Shown: positions 45,140-54,525 of the stretch, piece after piece
How positions within the stretch are numbered: position 1 is the first letter of the stretch
How the letters are laid out: every line of letters starts with the position of its first letter
Assembly (NCBI GenBank): GCA_964017155.1
Contig: OZ024854.1
Location: forward strand, 13,734,681 to 13,798,680
Direction of reading: 5' to 3'
Length of the DNA: 64,000 nt
Source of the DNA: Oasisia sp. SBJ-2009
Lineage: Eukaryota; Annelida; Polychaeta; Sabellida; Siboglinidae
Translations under genes and position numbers: made by a program
The notes under the pieces: generated by a model
Told to the model about the DNA's origin: nothing
Databases searched by the model: none
The model's input: only the letters and a program-made list of their open reading frames with translations

Positions 45140-45335
45140 ATATCTTCAGTTGCTTTTTGAACGAACTGAGACAGTCTGTGGCACGTATTGCAAGCGGCAC
45201 GTTGTTCAGCAGGCGTGGATCAGCACTTGAGAAGGCTTTGTCCCCTTGAGTACGTAGCCTGATATAATAGCCTAGTAGAACAGATAGACACTTTCTTGGG
45301 AAACGTCAATGTATTCTCCGTAACGGGTCTGGGCA
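45140..45335 (-). mobile_element. LINE C-terminal fragment
   Basis: Minus strand reads LRTQGDKAFSSADPRLLNNV, then PLAIRATDCLSSFKKQLKIF, matching the GDRAFS-APRLWN-LP-FKKKLK terminus of L2/CR1 LINEs. Only this piece remains. Confidence 0.68.
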
Positions 45336-45788
45336 ACCATTTTAAAAGTAGACAATGGCAAAGTCAACAGAAGCACCGGCTGTACCTAAGGAAATAATTG
45401 ATTTAACGAAACTATTATTACATCACAATTATCAAGGTAAATTATTAAACAGGTCACGTTAGGGTTTCCTGTCATATGCGCGATGTCAAACGTAATGGTG
45501 ATTACTGAATATTTTTACCATTGTTTGAGCCAATTCGTGAGAAAGGTTGCACACACCAAGATACTTCATATTTACCTAAAGGTTGCACCATTATATTTGA
45601 GTTAGGGAAACACTGTCACTATTGCATTATCTGTCGTATTTTTTCTTGGGTAATTTTTCAAGGAAAAAACTATGGGCTTGTGCTGATCGATTTTGCCATT
45701 TTTCGTCATTAAGTATTTAACAATATATGCTTGCTGTATATGACAACCTATAACGGTCTGTGTATATTCAAGGGCATTATATTGCAAC
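45336..45788. other. Pre-insertion sequence left of the RTE element
   Basis: No gene recognised; a 63-codon ORF at 45521 has no known domain. Confidence 0.45.
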
Positions 45789-45810
45789 TGTACACATTTT
45801 CGCGTTTTAA
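45789..45810. repeat. 22-bp target-site duplication, left copy
   Basis: TGTACACATTTTCGCGTTTT plus AA, identical to 49329-49350. Confidence 0.93.
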
Positions 45811-48800
45811 GGTATGCAGGTGTTGCAGTACCCCAGGTACTGCAACAACTCAGGGAGTTTGACGCCCCTGCCATGCAGAGTTGTAAAACACTGCCTTGTG
45901 GTACAGGTTCTTGTCAGAACCGAAGGCTAAGGGAGCAAACCCTAAACAGAAAACCATGTCACTGTGGCAGCATCAAGGGCGGTTGATGTATGGAACTCCC
46001 AACATCTCTCGACCAGCCACTGCAGGGACAAATAGTTTGCGCCTGTCTTGACATGTTCTTGCCGGTGTGAGACCTCTATTTGTTCCCCGAGAGAGTGTCG
46101 CTAGTAACTTGCAAAAGCCAGCGGCACTTCAACACTTTTTGCAAGCAGCTTCCATGAAATGTACAACTGTATGAAACTCCATACCGGATCGGCCGTCGCC
46201 CGGGTTACCAAGGACCGCGCTGCTCGACCTCATCTTCCGTCGACAGTGGAAAATCAGCTAGGAAGAAGAAGACAAAGAAGACAACTACTGACAATTGGAC
46301 AATGGAACGTCAGGACTCTCCTCGACCGAGATGGAGCTAACCGACCAGAAAGACGTACGGCACTAGTAGCAATGGAACTTGCCAAATACAACATCGACAT
46401 CGCCGCCCTATGTGAAACAAGGTTCTCAGAGTCTGGTAGTCTCGACGACTTGGAATACTCTTTCTTCTGGAGTGGCAAACCGGAAGGAGAAAGAAGGGAG
46501 GCAGGAGTGGGCTTTGCTATCAAGAAGGATATCGTCACAAAGCTGACAGAAATGCCACGGCCAGTAAGTGACAGAATCATGACGATGAGACTACCTCTGA
46601 GCAAGGACAACTTTGCTACAATTATCAGCGTGTACGCTCCAACAATGACAAACCCAGATGAAAACAAGGAGGCCTTCTACAACCAGCTGGCAAGTGTGCT
46701 CAGTGGCATCCCTCGTACAGATAAGCTACTGCTGATAGGAGACTTCAATGCGAGGATAGGAAGAGAAAATGACAAGTGGCCCTTGGTCATGGGCAAACAT
46801 GGGATTGGGAAATGCAACTCCAATGGCGAGCTTCTACTGGCTCTGTGCTCTGAGTTCGAACTGATAGTGACGAACACCATGTTCAAGCAGAAGGATGAAC
46901 GCAAGACCACCTGGATGCATCCTCGTTCGAAACATTGGCATATGATCGACTTCATCATCACGAGGTGTCGGGATAAGATGGACATCCACAGTACCCGAGT
47001 CATGCGTGGAGCAAACTGCTGGACTGATCACCAGATGCTGAGGTCAAAAGTGGCTTTCAGAATACGACAAAAGCACAACAGGCAAGGGACAAGTAAGCCG
47101 ACCAAGCTGAACATTGCAAAACTAAGTACCACCAGCGATAGGGAGAGTTTTGAGCAGGAGATGGACAGTGCTCTCGCCCAATGGGAGGAGAAGGAAAACT
47201 CAACACCAGATGAGGAATGGGCTGCTCTGCAGCAGGTCGTGTACAACACAGCCAAGACATATCTTGGCAAGCCAGACAGAAAAGACCAGGACTGGTTCGA
47301 CCCCAACGACCAGGAGCTACAGACTCTTATGAACAGAAGAGACCAAGCCCACCAGAGAGTGTTGCAAACCAGGAGCACCAGGTCCACCACTGCAGCATAC
47401 AAAGATGCCTGCAGATTGCTACAAAAACACACGCGTGCACTGAAGTCAGACTGGTGGGAAAGGAAGGCAGTGGAGCTGCAGAGAGCTGCTGACAGTAACA
47501 ACATGAAGGGCTTCTACAATGGGCTGAAGGAAGTGTGGGGTCCCAAAAAGAAGGGATCTGTTCAACTGAAATCAACAGATGGAATGGAGACCTTCTCTGA
47601 CAGCAAGAGAGTTGTGGCAAGATGGAGTGAACACTTCCAGAAGCTACTCAACGTCCCTGGCGACATAGATCACGAAGCTCTGGACAACATCCCGCAGCGC
47701 ATTATCAAGACAAGCCTCGATGAGATTCCAACTACGGATGAGATGGCTAGAGCAATCGCCGGCCTGAAAGATGGCAAAGCACCTGGAGGAGATGGAATTC
47801 CCGCAGAAGTATGGAAGCACGGAGGAGACAATCTGTTCAGCAGACTGCACCAACTAATCACCAATGCCTGGGAGGTGGGTTCTGTACCACAAGCATGGAA
47901 GGATGCCAGCATTGTAACCATCTACAAGAAAGGTGATCGAACAGACTGTGGGAACTATAGAGGAATCTCTCTTCTTTCCATAGCGGGCAAGATCTTCGCG
48001 AGGATCCTCCTCAACAGACTATCTACCCACATAACACCAGAGGTAGTTCCGGAGACACAATGTGGCTTCAGAGGTAACCGGAGCACCGTGGATATGATAT
48101 TTTGTCTCCGACAACTACAAGAAAAATGCATTGAACAGGACCGACCACTGTACATGGTATTTGTCGACTTCAGCAAGGCGTTCGATACAGTTGGGAGGAC
48201 TGGGCTATGGCAGCTACTGAGGAAGTATGGCTGCCCAGAGAAGTTCACAACAATGATCGAGGCACTACATACTGGAATGATGGCGAATGTCAGTGTTGGA
48301 GGAGAAGTCTCAGAATCGTTCAGTGTCACAAATGGGGTCAAGCAAGGTTGTGTACTGGCCCCCACGCTCTTCTCCATCTTCCTATCAGCAATGCTCGACG
48401 AGGCTTTCCGAGACATGGGGGATGGAGTCTACATACAGTCCAGACAAAACGCTGACCTATTCAACGTCGCACACTTCAGAGCAAAGACCAAGACTACTCG
48501 GATACTGATGAGAGAGCTGCTATTCGCAGATGACAGTGCACTGGTTGCACACTCTGCTGAAGAGATGCAGAAAATAGTGGATGCTTTCTCCGATGCGTCA
48601 AAGAAGTTTGGCCTGAAGATTAACATCAAGAAGACCGAGGTGCTGTACCAACCCAACTCTACAAGAACCCGAGAGGAGGATATCATGGTTGATGGAAACA
48701 AGCTGAACTCTGTTCTAGCATTCACCTACCTCGGAAGCACTATATCAAGTGATGGATGCATTGACGATGACATACAGAGGAGGATGGCCAAGGCTAGTGC

Positions 48801-49328
48801 ATCTTTCGGCCGACTACGCCAGAGACTCTGGAACAACCACCATGTGTCCATGCGGGTTAAAGGAAAGATATACCGTGCAATCGTGCTGTCCACCCTCCTA
48901 TACGGAGCTGAGGCCTGGACAGTGTACAGACGACAGGTTAAAAAGCTACATGCCTTCATGATGCGACATCTGCGTTCGATCATGAGGATAACCTGGATGG
49001 ACAAAGTGACAAACAAGGAAATACTAGAACGAACAGGGCTACCATCTATGGAAGATCTTCTGATCAGAAAGAATCTCCGGTGGACTGGACACCTCATGAG
49101 GATGTCACCAGACAGGCTACCGAAGCAGGTTCTCTACTCTCAACTGTCTTCTGGTCAGAGAAAGAGAGGGCGCCCTCGTCTCCGGTTCAAAGATACCATC
49201 AAGAGAAACCTAAAGATGAGAGACATAAAGATCGACTCATGGACATCACTCTCACAGCAGAGAGAGAAATGGAGAGCAAGAGTCAAGTGATGGAAGCAGT
49301 CTTTGTCGCTTCGCGACCGACAGCACGA
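45811..49328 (+). mobile_element. Full-length RTE-type LINE with intact ORF and target duplication
   Basis: 3518 bp bounded by identical 22-bp direct repeats. It has a 348-bp 5' leader with strong hairpins, one long ORF, and only 38 bp after the stop codon (ending CGACCGACAGCACGA). A single EN-RT ORF with a very short 3' UTR is the usual RTE layout. An identical target duplication and an unbroken ORF mean a recent insertion. Confidence 0.92.
46159..49290 (+). CDS. RTE-type endonuclease/reverse transcriptase, intact
   Basis: 1043 residues without a stop. Endonuclease: IGQWNVRTLL (Asn 50), CETRFSESG, GDFNARIG (from 194), TDHQ (289-292). Reverse transcriptase: GKAPGGDGIPAEVW, ASIVTIYKKGDRTDCGNYRG, TQCGFRGNRST, VDFSKAFDTV (Asp 670), NGVKQGCVLAPTLFS (from 725), FADDSA (catalytic Asp 791-792), FTYLGSTIS thumb. 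The C-terminal region has LRWTGHLMRM and RGRPRLRF. GVKQGC instead of GVPQGS, and the lack of an ORF1, point to the RTE group. The enzyme nicks genomic DNA and copies its RNA at the nick. The first ATG of the frame (46159) lies in a weakly coding stretch, and conserved homology begins near residue 45, so a later start is possible. Confidence 0.93.
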   Translation: MYNCMKLHTGSAVARVTKDRAARPHLPSTVENQLGRRRQRRQLLTIGQWNVRTLLDRDGANRPERRTALVAMELAKYNIDIAALCETRFSESGSLDDLEYSFFWSGKPEGERREAGVGFAIKKDIVTKLTEMPRPVSDRIMTMRLPLSKDNFATIISVYAPTMTNPDENKEAFYNQLASVLSGIPRTDKLLLIGDFNARIGRENDKWPLVMGKHGIGKCNSNGELLLALCSEFELIVTNTMFKQKDERKTTWMHPRSKHWHMIDFIITRCRDKMDIHSTRVMRGANCWTDHQMLRSKVAFRIRQKHNRQGTSKPTKLNIAKLSTTSDRESFEQEMDSALAQWEEKENSTPDEEWAALQQVVYNTAKTYLGKPDRKDQDWFDPNDQELQTLMNRRDQAHQRVLQTRSTRSTTAAYKDACRLLQKHTRALKSDWWERKAVELQRAADSNNMKGFYNGLKEVWGPKKKGSVQLKSTDGMETFSDSKRVVARWSEHFQKLLNVPGDIDHEALDNIPQRIIKTSLDEIPTTDEMARAIAGLKDGKAPGGDGIPAEVWKHGGDNLFSRLHQLITNAWEVGSVPQAWKDASIVTIYKKGDRTDCGNYRGISLLSIAGKIFARILLNRLSTHITPEVVPETQCGFRGNRSTVDMIFCLRQLQEKCIEQDRPLYMVFVDFSKAFDTVGRTGLWQLLRKYGCPEKFTTMIEALHTGMMANVSVGGEVSESFSVTNGVKQGCVLAPTLFSIFLSAMLDEAFRDMGDGVYIQSRQNADLFNVAHFRAKTKTTRILMRELLFADDSALVAHSAEEMQKIVDAFSDASKKFGLKINIKKTEVLYQPNSTRTREEDIMVDGNKLNSVLAFTYLGSTISSDGCIDDDIQRRMAKASASFGRLRQRLWNNHHVSMRVKGKIYRAIVLSTLLYGAEAWTVYRRQVKKLHAFMMRHLRSIMRITWMDKVTNKEILERTGLPSMEDLLIRKNLRWTGHLMRMSPDRLPKQVLYSQLSSGQRKRGRPRLRFKDTIKRNLKMRDIKIDSWTSLSQQREKWRARVK

Positions 49329-49350
49329 TGTACACATTTTCGCGTTTTAA
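49329..49350. repeat. 22-bp target-site duplication, right copy
   Basis: Identical to 45789-45810. Confidence 0.93.
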
Positions 49351-49808
49351 TGTGTAGGTAGCTATGTTGACACTACTTCTATATATTATTAAAATGCAAC
49401 ACGCACCCACTAATTAAATTACTACAAATATTTTCGCGATCGTGAGACTGTTTGCACAAAAGAAAGGCCCAGCGGACACAACATTATTATAATGATATAT
49501 CGATCTCCGATCAGATTATTTAAGAGGAAGCGGTATATGAAATTGCTCCCATTCTACATTCGGCCCTGACCACAGACCACCATCCAGCACGACTTGAATC
49601 ATTTCCAACTGCGATGACGTCAGATAATCTAGTACCATTCCTAACACAACTCATCAACTCTTCCCTAGCATCTGATGTTGTTCCGTGCTGCCTGAATCAC
49701 GCCAATGTCACTCCTGTGCCTAAGAAAGCTAATGTCGATCAGGACAATATGAACAGTTATCGACCTCCTTTTTGTATCAAGGCTACTTGAAAGATACGTT
49801 GTACACTG

Positions 49809-50123
49809 TGGCTCAGGGGTAGAGCTTCGGACTCTCGACTACGAGAACCCGGGTTCGAATCCTGGCTGCGGCCTTAAAACCTTGGGCAAGTTTTTTCACT
49901 CTACATTGCTCCAGTTCACTCAGCTGTTTAAATGAGTACCTGACTATAGACAGTGGTGGATATGTGTACGAACAGCCTTCGCGCATTAATTGTAGCATAT
50001 GGCTGGATGCTTCCCAGAGAAGCCGAGATGGTATTTGAGTGAACAGGTCTGTCAGGGAAGAAAAGTGTAAAGCGCTTTGAGCGGTCCTGAGGACTGGATA
50101 CTGCGCTATATAAGAACTGCCTT
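49809..50123 (+). mobile_element. tRNA-derived SINE inserted in the LINE, with target duplication
   Basis: Head TGGCTCAGGGGTAGAGC (A box) and GGGTTCGAATCC (B box), and the same body and tail as the copy at 37553, ending in CTGCGCTATATAAGAACTGC. TACACTG flanks it at 49802-49808 and 50124-50130. Best preserved B box of the family here. Confidence 0.88.
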
Positions 50124-50462
50124 TACACTGCCTGCTTGACCACATGGCTGCTTGTACACTGCTTGCTTGACCACATGGCTGCCTGTACACTGCCTGCTTG
50201 ACCACATGGCTGCTTGTACACTGCCTGCTTGACCACATGGCTGCCTGTACACTGCCTGCTTGACCACATGGCTGCTTGTACACTGCCTGCTTAACCACAT
50301 GGCTGCTTGTACACTGCCTGCTTGACCACATGGCTGCTTGCACACTGCCTGCTTGACCACATGGCTGCTTGTACACTGCCTGCTTGACCACATGGCTGCT
50401 TGTACACTGCCTGCTTGACCACATGGCTGCTTGTACACTGCCTGCTTGACCACATGGCTGCC
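50124..50462. repeat. 31-bp minisatellite, about 11 units
   Basis: The unit is TACACTGCCTGCTTGACCAC plus ATGGCTGCTTG; spacing between ACCACATGG motifs is 31 bp. The unit is LINE coding sequence (the part encoding VHCLLDHMAA), amplified right at the SINE 3' junction. Confidence 0.93.
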
Positions 50463-50690
50463 AACAATCTCCTTGAAAGATATCAATCAGCAAACAAATC
50501 TCATCACTCCACGGAAACTGCGGTTGCTCGGGGCGCTTGTTCTACTCGACGTGTCGGCCGCCTTCGACACAGCTAACCATGAAATACTTCTCAGCCGTCT
50601 AAAACACGGCTACGGAATGGCTGGCTCCGCGCTAACATGGATGCGGTCATACCTAACCGATCGGTCGCAGTGTGTGTATCTACAGGGGGG

Positions 50691-50912
50691 TGCTTCTGTG
50701 ATATATGTATAACGACATACATCAATATTGGTTTAAGCGGTTTAATAACAAGCTAATACTACCAACACAAATAAACAAGGTCCACGCTCCTCGCTCTGCT
50801 CTCGCCGCTCTCTAGTTCCGGAGACCCGCGGGGGTTTCACAATCGCAGAAGGGGGTCATTATCACATCCCCCCTCTTTAAACGTTCGCCTTCGAACGAAC
50901 TCAGAAATTGTC
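50691..50912. other. Unassigned, possible repeat edge
   Basis: Begins with a T/A-rich stretch and ends in ATCCCCCCTCTTTAAACG. A compact GC-rich patch around 50790-50850 and the pyrimidine-rich end could be an LTR piece, but no paired copy is in the window. Confidence 0.25.
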
Positions 50913-50929
50913 ATATATATATATATAGA

Positions 50930-51008
<79 letters not shown>

Positions 51009-51011
51009 GTT

Positions 51012-51094
<83 letters not shown>
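50913..51094. repeat. (TA)n/(GATATA)n then (CA)n microsatellite
   Basis: TA with GATATA variants to 51054, then (CA)n 51059-51094. Confidence 0.96.
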
Positions 51095-51097
<3 letters not shown>

Positions 51098-51411
51098 TGT
51101 TTGTGTGCATGTGTGTGCAGGTATTTGCGCGTGCATGCGTGCGTTTATTCATGTGTACTAATGATTTCAAGCGTAATGTATACATAATTATAGCAGTAGC
51201 GCAAACTAGCATACAAATAGTGGCCTTTCGGCACGAGGACTACTCAGAATGCGTGTATAACTGCGTACGAAGACATTTGCATATTTGCTCAGCCCCGGGT
51301 TCTGTTTTGTGTGTGTTTCAGATGCAGCAGTAGAGAGGAGGGCACCGGGGGACGCCGTCACATGAGGAGTGAGGGTGGAGTCCATTGTGATGGTATGCCG
51401 GTAAGTGAAAC

Positions 51412-51592
51412 AAAAGGCAAGTTCTTATTTAGCGCTGTATCCAGTTCTCAGGACCGTTCAAAGCGCTTTACACTTTACTTCCCTGACATACCTGTTCACT
51501 CAGACACCATATCAGCTTCTCTGGGAAGCAACGAGCCATATGTTACAATTAATGCGCGGAGGCTGCTCGTACACATACAGGACATAGCGATG
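51412..51592 (-). mobile_element. 5'-truncated SINE copy
   Basis: Minus strand matches the 3' two-thirds of the SINE: CAGCCTCCGCGCATTAATTG, GAACAGGTATGTCAGGGAAG, AAAGCGCTTTGAACGGTCCT, then the AGCGCTAAATAAGAACTTGC tail. Confidence 0.85.
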
Positions 51593-51770
51593 CCTGTATA
51601 GCACTTCCCTTCCCAGTTGCACCCTTTGACAAAGAAATGTGTAATCATTCAAGTAGTATTACGTTACCCAAAGATGAAGAAACCTGCACATATGTCGCAG
51701 GCAATAAGCATCCAGCAAGCTCAGCTCAAGAGGTGACAGGGCACCGGGAATAACATTCCCAATGTGCATG

Positions 51771-51811
51771 ATGGCTAATGGTTAATAATAATATTATTAA
51801 CCATTAGCCAT
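51771..51811. repeat. Perfect 19-bp inverted repeat with 3-base loop
   Basis: ATGGCTAATGGTTAATAAT, AAT, then the exact complement. It lies 195 bp before the GT61 start codon. Confidence 0.9.
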
Positions 51812-52006
51812 AATTATTATATCAACACAAGGATGCAAAATAACAGTGCAACATGACTTTATAATAACGATATAAACAATCCGTCCTCCAACATACCACC
51901 GTTTGCTTGTGTCAAATACATTTCGTACTTGCAGAGCCATTGAAGGAAGTTCTTCGGCACAACAGATCAAACAGCAACGTCCATTGTGTGGACTTGAAGG
52001 CCGACG

Positions 52007-54525
52007 ATGAGGAAACACACAAAGTTGCACGCTGTGATCGTAATGGCGCTAGTCCTATTGGCATTTAACAACATTTTCTTATTCGTCACACGAACACCCT
52101 TTATAAATTTTATCCAGCAGCTGCCCACACTACCGACCTTCATCATTTTCGTCCAGCCGGAGCCGACAATACGCACTTTGAAGGAGGGTGACAACGTGAC
52201 AGTCAACTCGCTCTCGGAGGCTCAGTCATTCATGCGGACGTACAACCTCAGCGACCTCTCGCGGATAACGCTGACGATACTGTACGACAACTTTACCCGC
52301 CGTATGCCGCTGTTTATCAGAGACAAGGACAGACAGCTCTTCATGTTGAACGAGTTGAACCGTGGCAACTTCGATCCGGCGACGAGGTCGTTGTTGCGAG
52401 GTGAGGTGAATGTCGTACGGAATGGTACGTTCGCCATGCCGTACGACTGTGGGTGGAAAAGTTCAGTAGAGTTCGTGCGAAAACCGAGGCAAGCAACCAG
52501 GACGGAGGTAGCACTGTGTCCACTGCTCGTCCCCGACTCATTCTCCTTCCAGGTATTTGTACGGGGTTCACGTAGTATATGTTATCGGGAATGGCTTTTT
52601 TATTCCCATGGGCTGAGATGCAAATGATTGTGTGAATCTACACGAATTAAACACACTCCTTGCCCTGATAGACAAGACGATCATGTTTAGCATTTTTAGA
52701 GCGCCGCGGCATTGACTATGTACAATGTATGTAAAAACAAAATACACTCAGTGACCTGGACGATATTATGTAACAACGTACAAAATATATTATTATTTAA
52801 GAGAGGCATACTAAAGTTATAATACTTATATTAACACATCATTATACATTTGTCCCTTTTTCTTTTGTCCTAAATGTGCGGTGAGCTTAGCGTCAACATC
52901 ATGTAACCTAGTTTTAAATTGTTTTTTATTTTTATTTTCCTCAAGAGAATTCGACGCTCTGACCACTGTGCCACTGTGAATGTTGTGAAGTTGACACAGA
53001 TCACTTTGAGTTAGAAATAACATTAGTCATATAACTACCAGGAAGCGACTGCTGGCAACAATGATTTCGAAAGAAATGAAAAAACAGTCATTCATAGAGG
53101 AAGTGTGTGCATGTTGTTAAAGACCATTTCTTACAACACACTTCGAATGAAATTGTTGCCACCTGCCAGTTCTAAAACTGACAGTTGCCAGCAGTCACTT
53201 CAGGAAGTAACGGCTACAGACGCCCACTTCCAAAAGTGACAGTAATCAATACCACAATACTGTTTTAAAAAGGACCAGTCTAGAGCTGAATATGACGCAT
53301 TTTGAGTGATACAACTATGCAAATAGTTCCCATTATATCACAGTAATTTACGAAAAGTCTCACTAATAGCAACGGCAAAATTATATGTTGACGTACTCGC
53401 TCTTGGAGGCTCAGTCATTCAGGCGAACGAATACTTACGATTACTTTATCAGTTAAATTAAGTTCGGTCAAGCTCAAAACAAGTTGTGGTGTCATATACG
53501 CTACAATGAGTTTAATTTTTAGCACATTACAGGATATTTCTATTGTAACTCTCTGTAAAAAACACGAACTCACTCGGCTGTCGAAACGTCGATGTGGGTC
53601 TCATTATTTTAGTTATGCTATCATAAATTCCCTGTTTTAGTCATTCTTCCAAATCGATGAACTCGTTCACGAAACGAGGACAACATGAAGGCTTTTGCTT
53701 AAATCATCATATCTGTTTCTTACGTGCTCCACAACATCATTATCTGCGTGTCGTGATTGTCAATGTGCTAACTCACTATTGGGTTACATATAGCACTTCG
53801 TTGACGGAACGCTTCCAAAGATCGCGCAGGCGTACGAGCTTCTCCGGCGACCGGAAGTGAAGCTGCTGCTGGAAAGGCCGCGTGAACCTGTCCTTAACAA
53901 CATGCTGCGGGCGATGAACATCTCTGAGGACCGCGTCATCTGGTACACCAGCAAGACGGTGTATCGGGCCGACTACATGATATTTACTTGCGTTACTCCG
54001 CCGCTCCACCCGACTCTGTGGCTACGAATGAGGCGTCTTCTCGGCGTTGCTGACAAGCTGCAGGTTCCCGAAAACGAAGGCGTTGTGATTCTGTTGACGC
54101 GTGTGCGCTCGAGAAACGCTGGTCGCCGCATCATTAACAAGCAGGAGGTCATAACGTTTCTGCGGCGTCGGTACGGCGGCAAGCTGGTGATCTTCGACGG
54201 CGGTCTCACCCTCTCGCAATCCATGGAGACGTTCGGTAAGGCGAGAGTGATTGTTGGCGTGCACGGCGGCGCTTTCTACAATATGAACTTCGCTCCGCTC
54301 ACGACAACGATAATCGAGTTCGGGCCGACGTTGGCGGGCGGGGAAAAATTGTCACTTGGACACACAATATTCTGGGCAATGGCGGATCTCCTCGGGCAGC
54401 CATATTGGCGCGTACCGTACATCGGCATAAATTCACAGCACGATATAAACATGGACATCGCGTCTCTTAAGACGGTCCTAGACATCGTTGATAGAAATGT
54501 GAAAGTTCAATTAAAGAGAGTTTAA
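52007..54525 (+). CDS. GT61-family glycosyltransferase, two exons
   Basis: Exon 1 is 52007-52552 (donor CAG|GTATTT), exon 2 53794-54525 (acceptor ACATATAG), both phase 0, giving 425 residues. A short basic N-terminus (MRKHTKLH) and a hydrophobic segment at about 9-29 make a type II Golgi/ER membrane protein. NVT and NLS sites suit a luminal domain. Exon 2 carries the DUF563/GT61 core: LLGVADKL, GVVILLTRVRSRNAGRRIIN, KLVIFDGGLTLSQSMETFGK, and VIVGVHGGAFYNMNFAPLTT from about residue 335, the family signature (G-x-HG-N), then IIEFGP. GT61 includes EOGT, POMGNT2 and plant xylosyltransferases; the donor sugar here cannot be told. Splicing within the frame FSFQ|HFVDGTLPKIA restores the domain without a stop. 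Confidence 0.87.

Larger units (their letters stand above)
49590..50690 (+). mobile_element. LINE reverse transcriptase relic split by a SINE
   Basis: Before the SINE: LVPFLTQLINSSLASDVVPC, NHANVTPVPKKANVDQDNMN, SYRP, then after a frameshift PFVSRLLERYVV. After the SINE and its minisatellite the gene resumes: HCLLDHMAANNLLERYQSAN, KSHHSTETAV, then in another frame LVLLDVSAAFDTANHEILLS, ALTWMRSYLTDRSQCVYL. This is the first half of an L2/CR1-type RT. It ends at about 50690. Confidence 0.78.

Noticed and set aside
49809..49875. tRNA gene
   Set aside because: A and B boxes are present, but the anticodon and acceptor stems do not form properly and the sequence continues into a SINE body repeated elsewhere.
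50124..50462. CRISPR-like regular array (31-bp period)
   Set aside because: No spacers; the unit is amplified LINE sequence.
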